Below the pieces are notes generated by a model, which ran no database searches, had not been told where the DNA came from, and worked only from the letters and a program-made list of their open reading frames with translations. The position numbers were made by a program, and so were the translations under genes. A DNA stretch of 64,000 nt from NCBI RefSeq assembly GCF_008017545.1, contig NZ_VRTZ01000002.1, forward strand, positions 496,001 through 560,000, given 5' to 3'. Source of the stretch: Homoserinibacter sp. GY 40078 (GTDB lineage: Bacteria; Actinomycetota; Actinomycetes; Actinomycetales; Microbacteriaceae). Position 1 is the first letter of the stretch. Every line of letters begins with the position of its first letter. Shown here in pieces: positions 24,244 to 31,971 of the stretch.

Positions 24244-25033
24244 GGCGCTGACCCGCGCGGACGAGGTCGCAGCAGACGCGATCCGTTCCCGCGTGAGCCG
24301 GTACATAGCCAGCGTGTGGGGTTCTGCCAGCTCGCTGCGAGACGCGGATGTCGACCGGATCGTAAGGCAGTCGCTGCCGGTCATCCGGGCAGGCCGTCTT
24401 CAGATGGCGCAGATGACCGCGAGCTACGTCCTCGGCCTCGCGCGGGTGGATGGTTTCGATCGGCCGCCGATGGCGGTTGACCCGAAGATCATCGACTACC
24501 GCGGCGTGCCCGACGAGGTCGTCTACCGGCGGCCGGCTGTGCAGACCTACACCGCACTGTCGAAGGGAACGCCCTTCGAGGCGGCGAAGCAGCAGGGGCT
24601 GAACCGACTGCTATCGATCGCCACCACCGACATGCAGCAGGCCCGCAACCGTCAGGCGCGGATCTCGTACGCGGGCGCCGGATACGAGTACAGAATTCGC
24701 ACCCTCACGGGGCGAGAGAACTGTGCGCTTTGCGTGATCGCGTCGACCCAGCGATACAACGCGTATTCACTCATGCCGATCCATCCCGGATGCGATTGCG
24801 GGCAAGAAGGCGTGAGGGGGGCAGGTGATCCCGGGCAGACCATCGACCCGGATCTCCTCGCGAACACCTACGCAGCGGTTGAGGAGAAGCTCGGTCCAAG
24901 AGACGCGTCCGGAGTGCCTGCCGCGACCACGATCTCGGACTACCGCAACCTCATCGTCGTCAATCAGCACGGCGAGCTCGGTCCGACTCTCGCTTGGCGA
25001 GGAGACCGATTCACCGGTCCCGACGACATCTGA
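24230..25033 (+). CDS. MuF-like minor capsid protein
   Basis: 267 residues, GTG start inside the portal gene end. A helical N-terminus precedes the MuF/VG15-like core RTLTGRENCALCVIASTQRYN then MPIHPGCDCG (Cys-Cys-His-Cys-Cys, probable zinc site). Minor head protein injected or retained at the portal vertex. Confidence 0.82.
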   Translation: MATREALTRADEVAADAIRSRVSRYIASVWGSASSLRDADVDRIVRQSLPVIRAGRLQMAQMTASYVLGLARVDGFDRPPMAVDPKIIDYRGVPDEVVYRRPAVQTYTALSKGTPFEAAKQQGLNRLLSIATTDMQQARNRQARISYAGAGYEYRIRTLTGRENCALCVIASTQRYNAYSLMPIHPGCDCGQEGVRGAGDPGQTIDPDLLANTYAAVEEKLGPRDASGVPAATTISDYRNLIVVNQHGELGPTLAWRGDRFTGPDDI

Positions 25034-25109
25034 CTTCCCGCGCGACCTGCGCGGTAAGCGGCGCCCCGAATGGGGAACCGAACCCATCACTCCGAAACGG
25101 GGAACAACC

Positions 25110-25685
25110 ATGTTCAGCACTCGCCGATTCGTGGATGGCCCGCTCGCGTGCCGTCCGCGTCTGCTCTTCATCACCGACCCGACGGGCACGGGCGGAGGAT
25201 CGAACGATCCGACGCCGCCCGCCGACGACGCCGATGCCGACAAGTGGAAGGCGCACTCCCGCACCTGGGAGGCCCGCGCCAAGGCCAAGCCGGACATCAC
25301 CAAGGAGGAGCTCGCCGAGCTTCGCGAGAAGGCGGCAAAGGTCGACCAGGCCGACGAGGACAAGAAGTCCGAGATCGACAAGCTCACCGAGCGACTCGGC
25401 AAGGCGGAGCAAGCTCTCGCGGAACGCGAGGCCAAGGACGCCGAGACGGCCAAGAAGAGCGAGCTCGCCACCATCGCGGCCGAGGTCGCGAAGGCGAAGG
25501 GTGTCCCCGCGGACGCCCTTCGCGGCGGGACGCGGGAAGAGCTCGAGGTGCACGCCGACCAGCTCGCGTCGATCCTGCCGAAGACGCCCGCGGCGCCCGG
25601 AACGGGCGGGCAGGGCGAGGGCGAGCCAATCGGCGATGGCGACATGTCGGCGGTCGACGTCGTGAAGGCGGCGCGCGGCCACTAA
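25110..25685 (+). CDS. Scaffolding protein
   Basis: 191 residues, ACGGGG before the ATG. The bulk (about 55-150) is a highly charged coiled coil (LAELREKAAKVDQADEDKKSEIDKL...). It sits between MuF and capsid genes, as scaffolds do. The N-terminus is short and Pro/Asp-rich. Confidence 0.8.
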   Translation: MFSTRRFVDGPLACRPRLLFITDPTGTGGGSNDPTPPADDADADKWKAHSRTWEARAKAKPDITKEELAELREKAAKVDQADEDKKSEIDKLTERLGKAEQALAEREAKDAETAKKSELATIAAEVAKAKGVPADALRGGTREELEVHADQLASILPKTPAAPGTGGQGEGEPIGDGDMSAVDVVKAARGH

Positions 25686-25754
25686 CCAATTCCCCCCGGT
25701 GTCGTTCGCCACGAACGCCTGGGCTCAATCACTGCATGAAAGGCAGGTATTCCC

Positions 25755-26981
25755 GTGGCAGACAACATCTTCCAGAAGGCGACGAAGCTCGCCGCTACCG
25801 CGCTTGAGCTGCTCAAGCTCGACGTGAAGCTCCCATCCCTGTTCACCATCAAGCTGGGCAAGGCGGACTTCACCGGAGCGGCGGGCGACGTCGTCGGGAT
25901 CAAGCGCCCCCCGATCCTCGTCGCGCGCGATAAGGGCTGGCGCAATGACGACCCGATCGTCGTGGACCGCATCGCCCAGACGAAGATCCAGGTGAAGCTC
26001 GACAAGTTCCCCGTCCAGGCGGTTCACCTGTCGCCGGAGGAGGCCACGCTCGACGAGGTCGAGTTCGTGCGCGACATCCAGGCGCCGCAGGTGCAGTCGA
26101 TGGTGACCTTCTTCGAGAAGGTCATCACCGCGACCCTTCGTGCGGCATCGTTCGTGCTCGAGGTGGCGTTCACTCCGGGTGCCACGGACTACAGCGGCGA
26201 CCCGCGCAAGGTCGCCTTGCGCGCGCGCAAGCTGCTCAATGACGCATGGGTGCCGGACGGTGGCCGCTACTGGCTCGTGGGTTCGAGCGTCTCCGAGCAG
26301 ATCGCCGGCCACGAGAAGCTCCTCGCGGTTGACACCTCGGGGTTGCCCGAGGCGCTCCGGGAAGGCGTCGTCGGCAAGCTCGGCGGGTTCATCGTCATCG
26401 AGGTTCAGGCGCTCGGCGAGGACGAGTCGTACTTCGTCCACTCCACGGCGGTCGCACTGGCGAACGTCGCCCCGGTGGTGCCGCGCGGTGCCGTCTCCGG
26501 CGCATCGGTCACCGCCAACGGCATGGCTGTCACGCAGATCTTCGACTACGACTCGACTCACGCCAAGGACCGGTCCATCGTGGAGTCCTTCCTCGGTGCG
26601 GGCGTCGTCACTGACCCCGAGCGGGACGACGAGGGGGCGATCCTCTTCGACGACGACGAGCCGCGGATGCAGTTCGTCCGCGCAGTCAAGGTGATCTTCG
26701 GCGCAGTCGCGGGGGTGCAGGCCTACACCGTGCAGGTGACGGGCGGGCCCACGGGCGGGGAGTTCACGCTGACCGTCGACGGTGAGACCACGGACCCGAT
26801 CGCGCACAACGCGACGAACGCGGCGATTGCCTCGGCGCTCAACGCGCTCGAGGGGGTCGCTGGCGTCAAGGTCACCGGGTCGGCCACGAAGACGGTGAAG
26901 TTCACCGAGTACGTGACCCTCACCGCGGCGACGTCGCTCACCGGCGGCGACTCGCCCGATGTCGAAGTGACCGCGGCCTAA
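25755..26981 (+). CDS. Major capsid protein with C-terminal decoration-like domain
   Basis: 408 residues, GTG start after GGCAGG. The body matches P22-coat/HK97-fold capsids of siphophages (LFTIKLGKADFTGAAGDVVGIKRP; VDRIAQTKIQVKLDKFPVQAVHLSPEE). The last ~80 residues (VTGGPTGGEFTLTVDGETTDPI onwards, with EGVAGVKVTGS) form an Ig-like appended domain that probably sits on the capsid surface. Confidence 0.88.
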   Translation: MADNIFQKATKLAATALELLKLDVKLPSLFTIKLGKADFTGAAGDVVGIKRPPILVARDKGWRNDDPIVVDRIAQTKIQVKLDKFPVQAVHLSPEEATLDEVEFVRDIQAPQVQSMVTFFEKVITATLRAASFVLEVAFTPGATDYSGDPRKVALRARKLLNDAWVPDGGRYWLVGSSVSEQIAGHEKLLAVDTSGLPEALREGVVGKLGGFIVIEVQALGEDESYFVHSTAVALANVAPVVPRGAVSGASVTANGMAVTQIFDYDSTHAKDRSIVESFLGAGVVTDPERDDEGAILFDDDEPRMQFVRAVKVIFGAVAGVQAYTVQVTGGPTGGEFTLTVDGETTDPIAHNATNAAIASALNALEGVAGVKVTGSATKTVKFTEYVTLTAATSLTGGDSPDVEVTAA

Positions 26982-27016
26982 CCCGCCGAGTCGACCAATC
27001 CGAAGGGAGTCAGGGC

Positions 27017-27598
27017 ATGACTGAGGAGTACATCCCCCTCGCGACTGCGGACGACGTCGTCCCCGTGGTCGGTCGTGCCCTGACCCCGGAGGAGACGCAG
27101 CGTGTGGATGCCGTCCTCGCGAAGGCGTCGGAGCTGTTCCGGCGGGAGTCGGGTCAGCAATTCACCCCGGGCCGCTCGCAGCAGCGGCTCAAGGTCGACG
27201 GCGGCGAGGTCCGCCTCCCGCAGCGACCCGTCACCGCTGTTCACGAACTGCTCGACTCTCGAGGTCGACCGGTATCCTTCACCCGTTTCAAGTCGGTGCT
27301 CACAACACCGCTGTCGGCAAGCGAGTTCGTGATCGTGGATTACTCGCACGGCGACGAGATCGTGCCAGAGCTCGTGCGGCTTGCGATCGCTGAGATTGCG
27401 AAGACGGTGCTCACCGTCTCAAAGGACGCTGCGGCCGGCCTCACCGCGTCTACGCGAGTTCGCGGCCCGTTCACGCGGCAGGAGACCTACGCGACGTGGG
27501 CCATCGGCGGCACTACCCGCCTGGCCCCGGAAGACGTTGCGCTGGCTCGTTCGTTCCGAACGCGGCTCGGCGGGACGCATGTGGCGGCTGGCCGGTGA
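27017..27598 (+). CDS. Head-tail connector (adaptor, gp6/gp15-like)
   Basis: 193 residues, GGAGT before ATG. The start LATADDVVPVVGRALTPEETQRVDAVLAKASELFRRESGQQF is typical for the helical adaptor that follows the capsid gene. Ends near TRLAPEDVALARSFRTR. Overlaps the stopper gene by 4 nt. Confidence 0.78.
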   Translation: MTEEYIPLATADDVVPVVGRALTPEETQRVDAVLAKASELFRRESGQQFTPGRSQQRLKVDGGEVRLPQRPVTAVHELLDSRGRPVSFTRFKSVLTTPLSASEFVIVDYSHGDEIVPELVRLAIAEIAKTVLTVSKDAAAGLTASTRVRGPFTRQETYATWAIGGTTRLAPEDVALARSFRTRLGGTHVAAGR

Positions 27599-27924
27599 CC
27601 GCGATCAAGGTGTACCGGGCGCCCGGTGCAACCAAGGACCGGTGGGGCGACCCGCAGACGCCTCCTCCGAGCACGTGGCCGGTCTGGGCGACCTACTTCG
27701 GCGATGCGTCATGGGCGACGGGCGACGAGTCAACCGAGCCCACGCGCCGCACGATCACCACCCGCCGCGAGGTGTATATCGAGCTCAGCCGACCGAGCGG
27801 GATCCTGACCACTGATGAGGTGGAGGTCGACGGCATCCGTTACCGGATTGACGGCACGGTTGCCGAGTGGGAGGAGGACGGCGAGCATGCCGGCACCCAC
27901 TTCCGGATCGAGGTGGCCGCGTAG
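27595..27924 (+). CDS. Head-tail stopper-like protein
   Basis: 109 residues, GTG overlapping the adaptor gene. Beta-rich (TTRREVYIELSRPSGILTTDEVEVDGIRYRIDGT), like head-closure proteins. Order adaptor-stopper-(gp10-like)-tail terminator is standard. Confidence 0.68.
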   Translation: MTAIKVYRAPGATKDRWGDPQTPPPSTWPVWATYFGDASWATGDESTEPTRRTITTRREVYIELSRPSGILTTDEVEVDGIRYRIDGTVAEWEEDGEHAGTHFRIEVAA

Positions 27925-28202
27925 TGGCGGGCGCAACGTTTCCGATTGACGGCCACAACCGCAAGGAGATCCGCGAGCAGCTTCTCCTCGACTCGCGTGG
28001 CCAGGGGATCGAGGACGCTCTCGCTGACGCGGCGACGCGCGCTGCCGGCCCGGGTCACGAGGTCTTCGTCACCCGCGGCTACGGTCCTGCTGGCCGTCTC
28101 GCGGTTCTGATCGTGGATCGCCGGGAGTCGTCGCCGTCCACGGGCACCAAGCGCGAGCGTGAGAAAGCGCTTCGTGAGGCTCTCGCTCGCGTGAAGCTCT
28201 AG
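27924..28202 (+). CDS. Head-tail joining protein (minor)
   Basis: 92 residues. GTG at 27924 shares one base with the previous TAG. Basic and helical at the end (KREREKALREALARVKL). Position fits the HK97 gp10-like/tail-completion slot, though it is short for that family. Confidence 0.55.
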   Translation: MAGATFPIDGHNRKEIREQLLLDSRGQGIEDALADAATRAAGPGHEVFVTRGYGPAGRLAVLIVDRRESSPSTGTKREREKALREALARVKL

Positions 28203-28214
28203 GGAGGTTTTCCG

Positions 28215-28601
28215 GTGCCAGAGTTCGCCTCCCGATGGCCCGACATGCGCAGATGGTCAATCGACCGAATCAAGGCAGCGTTGGCTGCCAGCAGCCCCGG
28301 CATCGAAGCCTTCGCAGTGCGCGACGAGTCACGCGAAGTGCAGATCGTTGTGCAGGTAGCGCCGGGACAGATCGAGACCGCTGTGTCGCGCAACTACCTC
28401 GTCACGGTCGAATGCTGGGCGGCCACGAAAGGCGCCGCGTTCGACCTCTGCGCCGATGCGCTGTACGCGCTCGAGTCCTCACCGAGGCGCGGTCCGTTCG
28501 TGAAGAGCGAGGGAAGCTCCGGACCGAACGAGCAGCGCGACGACGACGGCACGTACTACTTCGACGCGACGACGACCATCACTGCCCAGCGGGTCGCGTA
28601 G
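28215..28601 (+). CDS. Tail terminator-like protein
   Basis: 128 residues, GGGAGG before GTG. FPxxRRW start, then strands (REVQIVVQVAPGQIETAVSRNYLVTVECWAA) as in lambda gpU-type tail terminators. It caps the tail tube before joining to the head. Confidence 0.62.
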   Translation: MPEFASRWPDMRRWSIDRIKAALAASSPGIEAFAVRDESREVQIVVQVAPGQIETAVSRNYLVTVECWAATKGAAFDLCADALYALESSPRRGPFVKSEGSSGPNEQRDDDGTYYFDATTTITAQRVA

Positions 28602-28697
28602 GCGTCGCGTCATCCGGCGGCCGCGACGGCTCGCCTCTCAGACTCCGCCGGTCGCCGAGCGGACCCCAGAAATCACCACCTACCAGGAAGGCGGACC

Positions 28698-29534
28698 ATG
28701 ACCGCTGCAATCATCGAGAACGACCGGGCGAACAATCCGGATCTCGTCCGCCTCATCAAGGACGGTCGGATCCTCATCGGCGCGTACGGGGTGCCGGATG
28801 CACCGACCGGTCCCGACTGGGATCCGTCGGCCGATATCGCGTCAGGTAAGCGCATCGACCTCGGCTACTACTCTGACTCGGGATTCACGCTCACCCCGGA
28901 GCCGGGCGACAACGTCAACTTCAAGGCGCACAACAGTGACGTCGTTCTCGACGAGGACGGGCCGGGTACCTGGGCGACGCAATTCTCGGCGATCGAGTCG
29001 GGTCGCAAGCAGGCAGAGGTCTACTTCGATGCGGCGATCGACGGGAGCTCGGGGCACATGCGTGTCTCGAAGGCATCCGTGAAGACCTTCCGCGACCTCG
29101 TCCTCGTCGGGATCTCGGGTGATGACGATGTCGTGATCGCGCACTTCCCGCGGGCCAAGGTCGCCGACCGGGACGCGATCACCTTCGGGCCCGCCGATCT
29201 CAACTCGTACGGGATGACCCTTCGCGCCTACCGCGATCCTGTCCTGGGCTACCAGTTCGACGCGTGGTCGACACTCTGGATCGACAGCGCCCCGGCGGCT
29301 CCGACCATCACGACGGTCTCGCCGGCCGAGCAGCAGGCCGCCGCTGGCAATGTCGTCATCGACGGCACGAACCTGGCGGGCGCCACGGTCACGATCGGCG
29401 GCGATCTCGCCTTCATCGTCTCGAACACCGCCACGCAGATCGTCGTGCTCATGCCGGGCGGCGATGCCGGGACGGCGGACATCGAGGTCACCACCTCGGG
29501 CGGCACGGCCAGCGTCACCTACGACCGCGTCTGA
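28698..29534 (+). CDS. Major tail tube protein with C-terminal IPT/TIG domain
   Basis: 278 residues, GGAAGG before ATG. The body (about 1-195) fits a siphophage tail-tube protein. The C-terminal ~85 residues (PAAPTITTVSPAEQQAAAGNVVIDGTNLAGATVTIGG) are a clear IPT/TIG Ig-like domain, likely displayed on the tail surface. Confidence 0.82.
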   Translation: MTAAIIENDRANNPDLVRLIKDGRILIGAYGVPDAPTGPDWDPSADIASGKRIDLGYYSDSGFTLTPEPGDNVNFKAHNSDVVLDEDGPGTWATQFSAIESGRKQAEVYFDAAIDGSSGHMRVSKASVKTFRDLVLVGISGDDDVVIAHFPRAKVADRDAITFGPADLNSYGMTLRAYRDPVLGYQFDAWSTLWIDSAPAAPTITTVSPAEQQAAAGNVVIDGTNLAGATVTIGGDLAFIVSNTATQIVVLMPGGDAGTADIEVTTSGGTASVTYDRV

Positions 29535-29619
29535 CTCAGACCCCTGCGAGGCGGGTGACGGCGACCCCCGCCTCGCAGGCAATTCCTCGACGTCGCCACA
29601 ACACGAAAGGTCGCCAACC

Positions 29620-29967
29620 ATGAACAACGCAGTCGACATCACTCCGGGCGCGAGCCCCGAGTCCGCGCCGACGATCGAGTTCAACATCGTCGGATACGGC
29701 AAGTTTGAGCTCCCAGTGCTGGGGCAACCTGGCGTGCCGCTAGGGATCACGACCGCATTCGGCATCTTCCAGGACGCCGAGAACGGCAACAACGACTCGC
29801 AGAAGCTCGCTGCCTGGTCCCACCTCATCCAGTCGCTCGTGGACAGCTTCCCGAAGGCCTCGCGGATCCTCGCGCGTCTCGACGGTCCCACGGTGGCGCA
29901 GGTGTTCCGGAGGTGGGGCGAAAAGTCGAACGAGTACGACCCTTCTCTCGTGTCCTCCCCGCTCTAA
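29620..29967 (+). CDS. Tail assembly chaperone, upstream part (gpG-like)
   Basis: 115 residues, GAAAGG before ATG. Alpha/beta N-terminus (PTIEFNIVGYGKFELPVLGQPGVP) then helices. It lies directly between tail tube and tape-measure functions. It ends in overlap with a second frame, the normal frameshift design that makes a long gpGT form. Confidence 0.75.
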   Translation: MNNAVDITPGASPESAPTIEFNIVGYGKFELPVLGQPGVPLGITTAFGIFQDAENGNNDSQKLAAWSHLIQSLVDSFPKASRILARLDGPTVAQVFRRWGEKSNEYDPSLVSSPL

Positions 29968-30329
29968 TCCGCTGGCACCGGGCGGCGCTGAGGTACGACC
30001 TCGCGCCGCTCGGTGTTCGGGTAGAGGACTTCACCAGCGAGCGGTGCTCATGGAATGAGTTCTGGGACTACGTCTCAGAGATTCTCCGCGAGCCGTCGTC
30101 GCACCTGTTCTCGGCACTCGCGGGCGACAAGTACGTGCCGCACCCCGCCGAACGAGCTGCGTGGGCCGTGTTCGAGCAAGACATCAACACACGCCAGAAG
30201 CGGGGTGCGATCCGCATCCGCATCCCGCGTCCGTGGGCGGGGAAGAGCCCCAACTACGGCCAGTCGTCTGCAACGGAAGTCACTCCCGACAGGCTCGCCC
30301 GCCGCGCGAAGCTCGCCGCCATGTTTTAG
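29913..30329 (+). CDS. Tail assembly chaperone, -1 frameshift extension (gpT-like)
   Basis: This frame is -1 relative to the upstream chaperone and overlaps its end (29913-29967). It continues LIRWHRAALRYDLAPLGVRVEDF as gpT-like products do. The region CGAAAAG (29919-29925) is a candidate slippery site but not a canonical heptamer; slippage nearer the TAA is also possible. It is probably not translated on its own. Confidence 0.65.
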   Translation: MGRKVERVRPFSRVLPALIRWHRAALRYDLAPLGVRVEDFTSERCSWNEFWDYVSEILREPSSHLFSALAGDKYVPHPAERAAWAVFEQDINTRQKRGAIRIRIPRPWAGKSPNYGQSSATEVTPDRLARRAKLAAMF

Positions 30330-30511
30330 TGTCGGGTCGAGATGCTGCGAAGTTGTGCCACCTCACCACCGGCGTTCGCAGGTGAGTTATTTACAGGTGA
30401 TCCTGCGCGCCGACATAATCGAGCCATCCAAAATCCGCGTTGCGGGAGAATCCTGCGACACTGCGACGACAATCGCATTCTGGAGGCGCGCACAAGAGGG
30501 GCGGCGGTGGC
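30330..30511 (+). other. Junction before an inserted gene
   Basis: 182 bp without a supported gene. Composition turns more A+T-rich (GAGTTATTTACAGG, GACATAATCG), which suggests that foreign DNA begins here. It may contain the promoter of the following membrane-protein gene, but no clear -35/-10 pair could be fixed. Confidence 0.4.
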
Positions 30512-31771
30512 ATGGCGCGGAGGCAGCCTGAATTGCAGCGAATGCGGGGTGAGAAAGTCCGAGGCGCTGATGCACCGGAGGCCGCGGGTACGAGCGAGAA
30601 ACCTGCCGCAGCGTCAAGTCACCTGCTGTCCTGGGGCCAAGTGTGGCTTCTGATTCCGCTTTGGACCATCATGGTGCCGACTGCGCTCGGGCTGGGGCTG
30701 TCGCTTATGGTTCTACTCCAGGACCCGAGCGGGAGCAGCTGGTATCCGAAAATGCGGGAGTACGCCCTCTGGGCATACGAGGCGTCGGTGGAAGTGATGC
30801 CGTGGCTGGTTCCCGTGTTTCCGGCCACGCTCGTTGCAATTCTTGTGTGGCTGGCGATTCCGCAAAGGCAAGTCACGGTAACTGGCTGGCGCATATTCGC
30901 AGACGAACCCATTCTGGCCGAGAGTGGTAGAGCGCTCTCGCTGGCGGAGACCCAACGAGTAGTGGCCACCGTTTCATCTGTCTTCACTAGCCTCTACGTA
31001 GCTTGGTGCCTAGCCACTTTGCTCGGAGTCCTGTGGCCGAGCGTAGGCCTGCCACGGGGGGCCGCCGCCCTATTCGCCTTGTTGCCAGTGGTCGTACTGT
31101 TCGGCGCCATCATCGCCCGCTACTCCGGCGAGACCCCTGAGGGCCTCTATGTTGCTGCTCGAGAGCACCATGAGAGAACGTCGCAGCGGATGCAGGTGGT
31201 CGGATCGCGATGGGCGCCTTCAGGCATCGGTCGTGCTCTTGGCATTGCGACAGCCCTCTGGGTGTGTGTCTCGGCCGCAAGCGTCGGCGTGATTTTCCTG
31301 CGATATGCGGGTGCCCTGAGCCCGCGAGATGTTGCCTTTCTGGGGGTACTCGGGATCTTCTTTGCAATATGGGGTCTGTTTCCGGGTCTAGCAGCGGTGT
31401 TCGTATTCACGATTGCGTTTCCGCCAGGGATTCGGTGGTTGGCCGCCGTGGGTATCGGCATCTTCTGGCTGGTAATTCCCGTGGCATATCTGGTCAGTGG
31501 CGTGATCGCGGCCATCGCAGGGGAAGACGCCCTGATCGTCTTCTTGACCTTGCCCGGATTCGTCCTTCCGGGGCTCGTGTGGGTCGTGCCGTGGTGGGCC
31601 GGCAAGTATCCGTTGGCTGGTGCTTCGCTCTGGTGGTTGCGAAAGTCCCACGCCGCGACGCAGAGCTACGCGGCTAGCCGGAAGGCGATATTGCGGGACG
31701 CGGTTCTCGGAGCACGACCCGGCAGGCGCTATCTTTCAGGTCTTGTGCGTCGCCTGAGGCATCGACTGTAG
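30512..31771 (+). CDS. Multi-pass membrane protein inserted in the tail operon
   Basis: 419 residues from ATG 30512 after GAGGGG (a GTG at 30440 gives a longer form). A charged N-terminus (about 1-45) is followed by about eight to nine transmembrane helices, for example LLIPLWTIMVPTALGLGLSLM and VAFLGVLGIFFAIWGLFPGLAAVFVF, and a basic C-terminal tail. The codon use and lower G+C differ from the flanking tail genes. No tail function is known for such a protein; it is best read as a moron, perhaps for superinfection exclusion. Confidence 0.65.
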   Translation: MARRQPELQRMRGEKVRGADAPEAAGTSEKPAAASSHLLSWGQVWLLIPLWTIMVPTALGLGLSLMVLLQDPSGSSWYPKMREYALWAYEASVEVMPWLVPVFPATLVAILVWLAIPQRQVTVTGWRIFADEPILAESGRALSLAETQRVVATVSSVFTSLYVAWCLATLLGVLWPSVGLPRGAAALFALLPVVVLFGAIIARYSGETPEGLYVAAREHHERTSQRMQVVGSRWAPSGIGRALGIATALWVCVSAASVGVIFLRYAGALSPRDVAFLGVLGIFFAIWGLFPGLAAVFVFTIAFPPGIRWLAAVGIGIFWLVIPVAYLVSGVIAAIAGEDALIVFLTLPGFVLPGLVWVVPWWAGKYPLAGASLWWLRKSHAATQSYAASRKAILRDAVLGARPGRRYLSGLVRRLRHRL

Positions 31772-31971
31772 GCGCTATCAGTGACACCGGCCCGCCAGCT
31801 CCCCAGCGCTAGAGACTGACTCCACGCATCCTCCATCGGTTTCGAAACCCGGCTCGATTCCGATAAACCTGGCGACTCTTCCGCCGGTCGCGCGGGGGCG
31901 ATGGCGACGACCCATAGCGCGGTGAGCCTTGTGCTGCCTGCGACCTATTGAGGAAGCACGGAGGTGCCGAA

